Shown: piece after piece, positions 8,738 through 16,821 of the stretch
How positions within the stretch are numbered: the first letter of the stretch is position 1
Layout of the letters: each line of letters opens with the position of its first letter
NCBI GenBank assembly: GCA_001839685.1
Contig: MLAK01001209.1
Location: 1-27,114, forward strand
Source of the DNA: Tritrichomonas foetus
Lineage: Eukaryota > Parabasalia > Tritrichomonadida > Tritrichomonadidae
Reading direction: 5' to 3'
DNA length: 27,114 bases
The notes under the pieces: model-generated
Databases searched by the model: none
What the model was told of the DNA's origin: nothing
The model's input: only the letters and a program-made list of their open reading frames with translations
Made by a program: the position numbers and the translations under genes

Positions 8738-10855
8738 TTAGAAAAATTCATCTGAACTATCTTCATCATCATCAGTTGATGAATCACCAAGTTTAAGTAA
8801 GTTTTGTGTATCCAATTTCAAGCTTTGAAGTGTTTCATCAAGTGGTTTAATTGGTTCATGATACGTTTCAATTTTTTCTGTTGAATTAAAAATGGTAGTA
8901 TGATTTTTTTCTTCGTCTTTATCATCAAATTGAATATTTTCATTAAGATAAAGATGAGCTTTTTGAAGAAGCTTGTTTTTCAAGTTGTCTCTTTTAATTT
9001 CTTCTTTTATTATTTTGATGCCTAGTGGAAATGCTTTGAAAGCTCTACGCAAGAGATGATTGTCATAGAAATCGATAGCTTTTGTTTTCTTTATTCTTTT
9101 GATTGCTATTTTTTTGATTCTCCATTCATTAAAGTATTTCGAAATTAGATGTTTTCCAACAATTTTAACAAGAATAGGATATTTCGCCTTTCTATCTTCT
9201 TTCACCTTCCGAAATGCAGAAAAAGTTCGTTGTTTAAGAATTTGATTGTGAAAGTGATTTGCTCGATGAATTTTTTCCGCTTCGATTTGGCCATATGAAT
9301 CCACTAATTTATAAAAATAATAACCTTTGGTAGCAAGCAGTAAACGTTTCCTACATAAATTTTCTTGCTTTTCTCTAATATCCAAAATACTACTCCAATT
9401 TGTCATAAATCGTTTTGTAAGGTGAGCCAAATAATGCTCATCAGCTTTTTGGCACTTTTCTGTAAATATTTTCTGTTTGTAGATTTTTTCTTCTTCCTGT
9501 TTTAATTTTGTTAATCTTTCTTGTTTCTGTTTTTTTAATTCACGCATATGGTTCAATCTTTTTTTCTTTTCCTCTTCAGCATTTCTTTTTTCGGCTTGAA
9601 TTTGTTGAATTTTATCTTTTTTGATTTTTTCCTTGACGGTCGTCACCTTTGTCAATTTTGATTCTCGGTCTTGGCGAATCATTTCTTCCATTTTGGGATC
9701 AGCAACAATTGGTGGCGGTGGTGGCTTCTTTTTCAGTTTATGTTTTTTCAAATTAATTTTTAGATGCGGATTCATATTTTTAATTTCGATTTCTTTTTGC
9801 ACTTTGACCTCTTTTTTAGATCTCAGCTTTTTTTCCCAGATTAGAAAAAACTTTCTAAGGAAGATTTGAAAGGTATATTCGAGACCAATCTGTTCGATTT
9901 GTTTGAGACGATTATATTCAATTACTCGTATATTGGTCTTTTTCTTGTTGATTGCATGAATCCAGTTTTTCCAGATACGGATCAAGTTTTGTTTTTGAAT
10001 AAAGGAACTTAATTTAAAATAGTGCTGTTTAACTTGATTGCTTCGTTTCCACTTTTGATAAAATTGCTTTTCTTTGAAAAATGCGAATTGTTGGATTTGT
10101 TTTAGAAATCTACTATCATCTTCAGGTTCATCATTATCATGAAAATTCTGATTAGATTGTTTTGGTTGAGAATGTGTTTTATCATTATTCATTTTTTTGG
10201 ACGTTTGATTGTGTTTTGGAATTCCTTCAACTTTGGCTTTTGGTATTTTTTTCTGTGGTTTCATTTCATGATGTTTTTCAATTTTTTTATTTTGAATTTT
10301 ATTTTTATTGGAATTTGTTGAAATGCAAATATTATTTTTTGATAAATCGGCTTCAATTTCATCAAGCAAATTATTCAAACTACTTGTGTCTATTTCTTCC
10401 AAAACTTTTATTTTGTTACTTTTCTTTTTGGTGCTTGTGTGATTGGGGATTCGATCATGAATTTTTTGTTGATTGTCGGGCAATGGTATGGAAATATCAT
10501 CAAATATTAATGATGATAAAGAATTTTCAGATTGATCGATTTCTGTTTTAATTTTTTTGCATTGATTATTTTCTGGTGCGATAACAATAGTTGTAACTTG
10601 ATTACGAAAAGGAAAATGTGATGATTTATCGACTGCTTGTGGAGGAGGATTTGTTGGGACTTTTTTTCGCTTTTGTCTCGGTTGAGAAATGATTCCATAT
10701 TGTTTTAAAATATTTTCGGCTTGTGAAATTAAATTTTCTTCTTTGTTAGATGGGCTTACAATGCTTTCATATTTTCCTGATATTTGAGAAATAAAACTTG
10801 CAAGCGATTCATTATTCATTAATTTTAAACGTATATTCCTACAAATTTGCCACAT
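8738..10855 (-). CDS. SFI1/CCDC191-like protein with Trp-containing helical repeats
   Basis: This 705-aa, very basic protein has spaced helical repeats ending in a Trp or Phe: FYQKWKRSNQ and IRIWKNWIHAI (residues about 265-300), FLRKFFLIWEKKLR (about 335), RFMTNWSSIL (about 485), KYFNEWRIKKI (about 575) and LLRRAFKAFP (about 605). This is the pattern of SFI1-type centrin-binding repeats and of CCDC191-like proteins, which scaffold centrosomes and basal bodies. A charged single-helix stretch rich in K/E/R lies at about 400-470, and the first 250 residues are K/N/S-rich and probably disordered. The C-terminus is acidic (STDDDEDSSDE). The start may be the first ATG (10855), just after TTTTTCAC, or ATG 10819 (MNNESLASF). 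The family assignment rests on pattern only. Confidence 0.55.
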   Translation of the reverse strand: MWQICRNIRLKLMNNESLASFISQISGKYESIVSPSNKEENLISQAENILKQYGIISQPRQKRKKVPTNPPPQAVDKSSHFPFRNQVTTIVIAPENNQCKKIKTEIDQSENSLSSLIFDDISIPLPDNQQKIHDRIPNHTSTKKKSNKIKVLEEIDTSSLNNLLDEIEADLSKNNICISTNSNKNKIQNKKIEKHHEMKPQKKIPKAKVEGIPKHNQTSKKMNNDKTHSQPKQSNQNFHDNDEPEDDSRFLKQIQQFAFFKEKQFYQKWKRSNQVKQHYFKLSSFIQKQNLIRIWKNWIHAINKKKTNIRVIEYNRLKQIEQIGLEYTFQIFLRKFFLIWEKKLRSKKEVKVQKEIEIKNMNPHLKINLKKHKLKKKPPPPPIVADPKMEEMIRQDRESKLTKVTTVKEKIKKDKIQQIQAEKRNAEEEKKKRLNHMRELKKQKQERLTKLKQEEEKIYKQKIFTEKCQKADEHYLAHLTKRFMTNWSSILDIREKQENLCRKRLLLATKGYYFYKLVDSYGQIEAEKIHRANHFHNQILKQRTFSAFRKVKEDRKAKYPILVKIVGKHLISKYFNEWRIKKIAIKRIKKTKAIDFYDNHLLRRAFKAFPLGIKIIKEEIKRDNLKNKLLQKAHLYLNENIQFDDKDEEKNHTTIFNSTEKIETYHEPIKPLDETLQSLKLDTQNLLKLGDSSTDDDEDSSDEFF

Positions 10856-12014
10856 GTGAAAAATTATAACTAATTTGGTTTTTCTGTGTGTAAATGGTCA
10901 TTGAATTTCCAAGAGTCATGATGAGCAATGATATCAATATGATCAAGATATCTCTCATGAATCCGGGAATAGTAATCGAATATCACTCTTGGCAATTCAT
11001 TGTTGCATCATTGGATTCGCGATTAATCAACTTATTGTTGACAAAAATTAGGAAATCATTATATTGGGAGATTCAAAAATTCGTCACAACATTAGCCATA
11101 TGTCGATTTATCAATGATTTCTGAAATCCTTCGGCAGAAGGGTAAATGGGCAAAATTGTTTTGAACACATTTTTTGAAAGTATATATGGTCCAATTATAT
11201 CAAATTGCTTATTTGAACTAAGATAATCAATACAAAATTGAAAACGTTCTAAACTTTCAAGATTGGAAATGAATTTTATCATTCTTTTCAGTGAAATTCA
11301 AAAAGAAATCGAGCCTTTTCCATATTTGAGTGAAACTATAGCCATGCTAGTTTAACCGTTTTTCATTCAAATCATGAAAATTTTAGATTTTGAATTCATC
11401 AATTCACTTCATAATTTCAATTTTTTTTAATGCTGCTGTGAAAATTCAATGTATTACAAACTACACAAAAAGTAGGGAAAAGGCATAGAAATGTCACATC
11501 ATTTTCTAAAATTTTCATCATCTCACTTCATCTCAGCTATTGTGACATTTTTGGAATCTCTAAAATAAATAAACCTCATCAGGACCTTGTTTAAAATCTC
11601 ATTCTATAATTTTTTAATTTTGTATTTGATAATTTTTTGATCTCCATTTCTGATTATCTGTCCTGTGTTTGAATATTGATTTCTTCATCATTGAAATTTC
11701 TGACTGATATATTTAAATAGAAAGAAGCACTTTTATTGATATTTTGAATAATATCATAAGCCCTATTTTTAGTTCTTTATTTATCTTTGAGTTCTTTTCA
11801 TTTCTCATTCCCCTGTCGTAATTTACTAGAATCCTTGAATATAATTTATTAATTATTTCATTTTCTAGTTATGACATTACATAAGTCAATAGTATATAGC
11901 ACATACTATTTATTTCATGTTTTAGATTAGAGAAAGAGAAAATATTGTTTCTCTGTGGGAAAATTTGTAGATTTAGCGGGAAATTTTTAAAAAGTGACAA
12001 GCAACCTCTTAGAA
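10856..12014. other. Long divergent intergenic region
   Basis: This 1.16-kb spacer separates the SFI1-like gene (-) from the beta-helix/RING gene (+). Short open stretches at 10894-11124 (+) and 11073-11282 (-, hydrophobic and Asn/Ser-rich) overlap each other and have no recognisable domain. They may be a decayed gene but I cannot name a family. The rest (11290-11970) is AT-rich with no visible RNA gene. A GCGGGAAA element lies near its right end. Confidence 0.5.
11976..11983 (+). promoter_or_regulatory. GCGGGAAA element upstream of the beta-helix/RING gene
   Basis: GCGGGAAA matches the E2F/DP consensus GCGSSAAA. It starts 39 nt and ends 32 nt before the ATG at 12015. A second copy lies at nearly the same distance before the ATG at 16822, and I saw no other exact copy in the window on either strand. 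E2F-family factors are widespread in eukaryotes; binding here is inference. Confidence 0.45.
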
Positions 12015-14975
12015 ATGCAAAGGGGGAATACAAAAGGGAGCATTACCCCAACACTACTTTTGAACTGCTGCGCTGAACCTGAAGAAGATTCTCCAAACAA
12101 ACTTGAAATTTTACCTAATGCACACGTTACGGATGCAATATTTTTGCGTCAAGAATATTTTTTGCATAGCAAACTTCAAGAAGGGGTTACTGCTCGACTT
12201 TCATGGCTCACAATCAGTCAGTGCACAGTCACAGCCGAAAATATACATTTCCAATGCAAACTTCAAGTCACAGCTCGAGGAAAATTGATCGCAAATAATT
12301 GTAGCTTCGAGCCCTACAGTCAAAGGTGCGAATGCGCTGTCGAAATTTTTGCTAATTCAAAGGGCGAGTTAAATAGCTGCGAAATTCTCAATGGAATTAA
12401 AACAGGAGTGGCAGTTCGAGATCGATCTGAAGCAACTTTTAAAAATTGCCGTTTTCACGATAATACAAATACAGCTGTTTTAGTACTCGACAATGCTCGT
12501 GTTAACGTCTACGATTGCATATTCGAGCAAACGAAGAGATTCTCAATTTATTTATACAAATATTCGATAGCTTTATTGAAAAACTGTAAATTTTTAAAAC
12601 AAGATGGAAAAGCAATTTTCATGTTAAACGGCGGCTCTTCACAAATTTTTGACTCTCTTTTTGAAGAATGTGGAAGCGGCTCATTATCGCTGGCAGACGA
12701 ATCGAAAGCATATGTTAGTAATTGTACATTTAAAAATATATCAAGTTCCTCAGTTCATGCCATGAAAGCCAGCCATGTTGAAGTGAATGATTGCAAATTT
12801 TTTGCTGGAAATGGAAATGGCGTCAATTTTGAATACTCAGGTGGTTATGTCAATAATTGTGAATTTCATGAATTTAAATATCCAGCCATTGCCTGTTTTG
12901 GCCCTTTAGCTACACCAGTTATTTATAATTCCAAAATTATCAAAAACAATTCAATAGCCGTAGTTTCAAGGGATTGCGCCAAGCCGCTTTTCACAAAGGT
13001 CCTAATAGAAAGCACAAAATCACATGCTTTTTCTATATCAGATTTATCTGAAGCATGTATTGATAGTTGTATTATAAAAGATGTTGAAGGAAGTCCATTT
13101 TGTGCTTTTAACGGAGCTTTACCGACCGTTAAAAATACAGAAATATTTACGAATACAGGAAATTTATTTGAAGTCTTTACTCAAGGACAGGTTCGTTTCT
13201 TTTGCAATAAAATTCACTCAGATGATATCCGTACAAACGTTCATCATTTTGGAGTTATGAAAGCTGATGAATTTAGATATAATTATTTGTTTAAAAATGA
13301 TGATCCTGAAGGAAAGAAACCATTTTTGCTTCAAGTGAATGATGAAAATACTATACAAATGAGTGAAGCAGATCATATAGTTACATTTGAAGAATATCTA
13401 ATCGAAGAAGAAAAGAAGAAAAATAATCAAAAAGGAAAAGATAACAAAAAAGAACAAAAAGATAATTTTGATCCAACTTTTGGTGAAGCCGTTGAAGAAA
13501 ATGGAGAAGAAGAAGAAGATGAAGATGAATATGATGAAGAAAATGAAGAACAGCAAGCAAAGCTCAAATTTCATCGTGTTGTACAGCCAAATGGTGTCAT
13601 ATTCCTCGATCCCCATCCAAAACCTAATTCAGAAATCGTTAGACATACTCCTTCATTTACGCTTACAACAATTGGAGATGATGCTTCTGGAAGTACAGGT
13701 GGAAGACTACAATCACAAGACCCAAACAACACCACTCCCAGTGAAACCGAAACAAATGCAATAGCTAGACCTTCGCAATCTCCTAATCCCCCTACTCCCG
13801 AAACCCAATCATTTAAACCAGTAACACCGAACGTACCTCAATTCATTCAGCGACAACCATCACAACACCTACAACCAGAACAACAACAACTTCCAACTTC
13901 CCAGACAATTGTACAACGAAGTCCACTTCAAACTAATAATAATGTGAATAATAATGCCAATACTAATGTGAATAATAATGCCAATACTAATGTGAATAAT
14001 AATGCCAATACTAATGCAAATAATAATGTGAATAATAATACACCTGGTGATGCTATTGTTGGAAGGATGGACAGCCTTCGTCAAACTCAACTTTTTTCAC
14101 AGAATAATGGCCAGCCTTGCCGAATATCTCGACCAGAACCATCCCAATACATCCATTCTAATCAAAACGTCTCAACAAGGCAAGCACTAGCTGATACTCA
14201 ACGTTGCACACAAGTAGACATGACTCGTGTAACACCACCAGTTTCATACCAACCAGGGCTTTCACCACTTCAGGGTAGTCAACTTTCACAAACATACCAG
14301 TTTAGGTCACAATTGGCCGTTCGGCCAGCGTTCATGGCATTGAGTGGTCCAGACAAGCTCGAAGATATTCCTCGTCCAGATTACATTCCTAAAGCATTGG
14401 AAGCTGTTGATCCAATTAAACCAAATCCCAAACACGAAATTAAGTGTAAGTGTTCAAAACTAGGAACATGTATGCGCTGTAATGAAGATCCAGCCGAATA
14501 CATCTGTGCGCCATGTGGCCACAAGGTTTTATGTAAGAAATGTGCAGATGCAGCCGAAAATCCACAGTCAGGTCAAGAGCATGAAAATGAGGAATCTTTG
14601 TTAAAAAAGAAGACTTGTCCATTATGTGAAACACCTATCCAAAAATGTACAGAAGAATATACTGAAACTGAATGTGTAATTTGTCTTGAGAATGAATGTG
14701 ATACAATCATTCTTCCTTGTGGGCACCGTTGCATTTGTTATGAGTGTGCATCACAGCTTTGGACTGAGAAGAAGAATTGTCCACTTTGTCAGTCCAAGCT
14801 TTTCTCATTCAGACGAGCATTTCCCATTTTCTCTAATAGTAGTGATGATTGTAATGATGATCATGACGATTGCAGTGATAAAGAAAAAGATAAAGATCAA
14901 CAAAAAGATAAAGATAAAGATAAAGGGAATGAAAGAGAGAAAATAGAAAAAAGTCAAATTCCTGAGAATGCTTAA
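12015..14975 (+). CDS. Right-handed beta-helix protein with two C-terminal RING fingers (probable E3 ubiquitin ligase)
   Basis: A 986-aa protein. Residues about 60-420 are a right-handed parallel beta-helix: successive turns of about 22-24 residues ending in N-C-x-F (NNCSFEP, KNCRFHD, YDCIFEQ, KNCKFLK, SNCTFKN, NDCKFFA, NNCEFHE), the fold used in FBXO10/11-type ligases for substrate recognition. An acidic stretch (about 490-515) and a Pro/Gln/Asn-rich linker with tandem repeats (about 560-800) follow. Two C3HC4-type RINGs end the protein: residues about 819-871 (CMRC, CGHKVLCKKC, CPLC) and 887-925 (CVIC, CGHRCICYEC, CPLC). The tail is KDKDKDK-rich. The open frame begins earlier with GTG (11994), but the first ATG is at 12015. 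The design suggests a soluble E3 whose beta-helix picks the target. The domain reading is firm; the substrate is unknown. Confidence 0.85.
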   Translation: MQRGNTKGSITPTLLLNCCAEPEEDSPNKLEILPNAHVTDAIFLRQEYFLHSKLQEGVTARLSWLTISQCTVTAENIHFQCKLQVTARGKLIANNCSFEPYSQRCECAVEIFANSKGELNSCEILNGIKTGVAVRDRSEATFKNCRFHDNTNTAVLVLDNARVNVYDCIFEQTKRFSIYLYKYSIALLKNCKFLKQDGKAIFMLNGGSSQIFDSLFEECGSGSLSLADESKAYVSNCTFKNISSSSVHAMKASHVEVNDCKFFAGNGNGVNFEYSGGYVNNCEFHEFKYPAIACFGPLATPVIYNSKIIKNNSIAVVSRDCAKPLFTKVLIESTKSHAFSISDLSEACIDSCIIKDVEGSPFCAFNGALPTVKNTEIFTNTGNLFEVFTQGQVRFFCNKIHSDDIRTNVHHFGVMKADEFRYNYLFKNDDPEGKKPFLLQVNDENTIQMSEADHIVTFEEYLIEEEKKKNNQKGKDNKKEQKDNFDPTFGEAVEENGEEEEDEDEYDEENEEQQAKLKFHRVVQPNGVIFLDPHPKPNSEIVRHTPSFTLTTIGDDASGSTGGRLQSQDPNNTTPSETETNAIARPSQSPNPPTPETQSFKPVTPNVPQFIQRQPSQHLQPEQQQLPTSQTIVQRSPLQTNNNVNNNANTNVNNNANTNVNNNANTNANNNVNNNTPGDAIVGRMDSLRQTQLFSQNNGQPCRISRPEPSQYIHSNQNVSTRQALADTQRCTQVDMTRVTPPVSYQPGLSPLQGSQLSQTYQFRSQLAVRPAFMALSGPDKLEDIPRPDYIPKALEAVDPIKPNPKHEIKCKCSKLGTCMRCNEDPAEYICAPCGHKVLCKKCADAAENPQSGQEHENEESLLKKKTCPLCETPIQKCTEEYTETECVICLENECDTIILPCGHRCICYECASQLWTEKKNCPLCQSKLFSFRRAFPIFSNSSDDCNDDHDDCSDKEKDKDQQKDKDKDKGNEREKIEKSQIPENA
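13941..14039 (+). repeat. 24-bp tandem repeat coding for NVNNNANT
   Basis: Three exact 24-bp copies start at 13941, 13965 and 13989, followed by degenerate copies to about 14039. They encode an Asn-rich linker in frame within the beta-helix/RING gene. They are probably variable in length between strains. Confidence 0.9.
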
Positions 14976-15268
14976 TTAAGTTGTTTCACTTAATTAAGAA
15001 TACTTGGTGAAAATATAGTGTAGGAATCAGGATGATATCTATCCTACGCTTTCTGTAGAGCTAGTATCCAATTAGTTCTATTTGATAAGTTCATTGGATA
15101 TTGCATGAAATATCTTCAATTTATCAATGGGTACAAATCTACATTTTTTTTGTCCTCTGAAATATGTTTTTTTCATATCATTTTTTTTTTGAATAAATTA
15201 TAAATAATTAGAAAAAAAAAATCAAATAACTTTTTCTATATTTTAAATGATGGCAAATAAAAATTTAA

Positions 15269-15997
15269 ATGGAAATTGATCGGAACGAAGCATCTCGTTT
15301 CATGAAAATGTCCAAAAACGAAACAAGGGCAGGAGAAATACTTCAGAACGAGTTTCTAAGACTTCGTCAAATTCAAGAAAAAAACAAAACATCAACAAAA
15401 ATATCAGACGTTTTTTTTATTATCGCTAAATACGTCAATAATAATGTCTACAACCCTGTACCTGTTCTCAAATCGCTTGGCATATTATTTTTTGGCCGTA
15501 CAATTGCCCTCAATCTTTCGATTTTACCTGCTTTATTAATATGTTGTCGAGCCAAAACCATCATTTCGCTTCACAAAGAGGGTTGGGAGGATGTAAAAAG
15601 TGACCAAGATACAAATCTAGCATCGATTGTTGGAATGAACGATGTCAAAAATTGGGCCGTATATAATGTTCCTCAGAAAACGCCGCTGTCCGAATATTTG
15701 GAAGAAAATCAACGCATTATAGCCACTGAACAGAGTTTTGGACTTAACCATGCACCTGAAGAAATATTGATTGGCCCGGGCCTTCCACCACAAAATATTC
15801 TCACCGAGCCACATTTTCCACTGGTTTCTATTCAATATGAGCTTACATTTGATAATGCAGTCGTTGCAGATGCCAAACCAACAAACAATTCATTTTCTCA
15901 GAATTTAGAATTAACGTTGAAACAGAAAAAAACTGGAAATTTCCAAATTTCACATCAAAAAGAATTTTATATAGATGCAAGTGCAGTTAAGAAATGA
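15269..15997 (+). CDS. Unknown protein with one strong hydrophobic segment
   Basis: A 242-aa protein of no recognised family. Residues about 68-100 are hydrophobic (KSLGILFFG, LNLSILPALLICC) and could form one or two membrane helices or a buried core. The N-terminus is charged and helical; the C-terminal 80 residues look beta-rich (FPLVSIQYELTFDNAVVADA). Codon use resembles the neighbours and there are no repeats, so it is likely real. Two ATGs at 15247 and 15250 open a 10-codon upstream frame that overlaps this start out of frame. If transcription begins upstream of 15247 this would reduce translation. No clear initiator was seen. Confidence 0.6.
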   Translation: MEIDRNEASRFMKMSKNETRAGEILQNEFLRLRQIQEKNKTSTKISDVFFIIAKYVNNNVYNPVPVLKSLGILFFGRTIALNLSILPALLICCRAKTIISLHKEGWEDVKSDQDTNLASIVGMNDVKNWAVYNVPQKTPLSEYLEENQRIIATEQSFGLNHAPEEILIGPGLPPQNILTEPHFPLVSIQYELTFDNAVVADAKPTNNSFSQNLELTLKQKKTGNFQISHQKEFYIDASAVKK

Positions 15998-16385
15998 ATA
16001 ACCATTTAAAATGGAAAATTGTTTTATTGTTTTATAAAAATGCGAAAAAATTCAAACTTTTTTTGTTTTTTATTGGTTTTGTTTTGTTTGTTTTTTTGTT
16101 TTTTAGAGGCTTCTTTTCATTGGATTAAATCAGCTTAACTGATTATTTCATCAGAAACATGTGAAAATTATTACTAATGTCATAAAACAAACTGTGTGAT
16201 TTACATTCCAAAACAGATGTTCTGTAAAAAATAATGTTTTATTTTGATTAAATTCTAGGTTTTCAATAATTTCAATCTTGTGATAATAGATTTTTATTCA
16301 TAGTATAGAGTGAGTTAATACATAGATCCCATGAATATGGTTTCCTTTCAATCGAATTTATGATGTAGTTCATTTTCGCATATAA

Positions 16386-16517
16386 TGAATGTAAATATCG
16401 AATCCTTAAACCAATACCATGAATATTCATCAATTTTTTAGTAAAGTTTAGAATTCTATTTTGTTGGAATAAATGATGACTTTCGTCTGCTTGAATGATA
16501 TTTTGAAGTGATCTATG
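16386..16517 (-). pseudogene. Fossil fragment of a TKL-type protein kinase domain
   Basis: The minus strand reads 44 codons, HRSLQNIIQADESHH then LNFTKKLMNIHGIGLRIRYLHS. This lines up without gaps with the middle of the kinase in the pseudogene at 24346-25831 ([15 protein letters not shown], then [18 protein letters not shown]). DNA similarity probably continues to about 16340 past a frame disruption, where the catalytic loop should lie but is scrambled. Nothing upstream or downstream is intact, so this is a relic, more decayed than the other copy. Confidence 0.75.
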
Positions 16518-16786
16518 TTTTAAATCACATGGTATTTATAATGTATGCTATTTTCGATCACATTTATTCTGCTAGTAGTTAACGATGTATTTTATTCATT
16601 CAAAAAAACTCTTTTGTTAATAATGAATTATGAAACGAGATTGGTTTTGTATTCATAAGAGAACAATTCTAACTGGAAGTGCTTTAATAAGCCTTGAGTT
16701 CACGAAAATACAAAAATATTTCGCTGCTAATATTCAGATCATGTTATTTAAACGTATAATATGAAAAAGTCAATTATCTTTAAATG

Positions 16787-16794
16787 GCGGGAAA
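16787..16794 (+). promoter_or_regulatory. GCGGGAAA element upstream of the multi-helix membrane protein gene
   Basis: An exact second copy of the E2F-like octamer. It starts 35 nt and ends 28 nt before the ATG at 16822, close to the placement of the copy at 11976-11983. An initiator-like TCATTCA lies between it and the ATG. Confidence 0.45.
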
Positions 16795-16813
16795 TACAAT
16801 ATCACATCAAATT

Positions 16814-16820
16814 TCATTCA
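16814..16820 (+). promoter_or_regulatory. Candidate initiator (Inr)
   Basis: TCATTCA, with the likely +1 A at 16816, only 6 nt before the ATG at 16822. It matches the motif before the URB1-like gene. Such very short 5'UTRs are normal in trichomonads. Confidence 0.5.
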
Positions 16821-16821
16821 A

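Larger units (their letters stand above)
15998..16821. other. Intergenic region containing a kinase fossil
   Basis: An AT-rich spacer. 16050-16110 is a T/G-rich low-complexity stretch. 16386-16517 holds a decayed kinase fragment, listed separately. A GCGGGAAA element and an initiator sit at the right end. No RNA gene was seen. Confidence 0.7.

Noticed and set aside
9621..10551. Phe/Leu-rich plus-strand ORFs inside the SFI1-like gene
   Set aside because: Antisense of Lys/Asn-rich coding sequence; shadow frames.
10894..11282. Overlapping short ORFs on both strands, possibly a decayed leucine-rich-repeat protein
   Set aside because: Residues do not form a repeat pattern in any frame; no motif supports a family.
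13398..13616. Hydrophobic minus-strand ORF
   Set aside because: It is the antisense of the Glu/Lys-rich acidic stretch of the beta-helix/RING gene, which always reads as Phe/Leu/Ile.
16050..16115. Polypyrimidine stretch ending in TTAG, resembling a 3' splice site
   Set aside because: No trichomonad branch/acceptor motif ACTAACACAYAG and no matching GTAYGT donor were seen; it lies after a stop codon.
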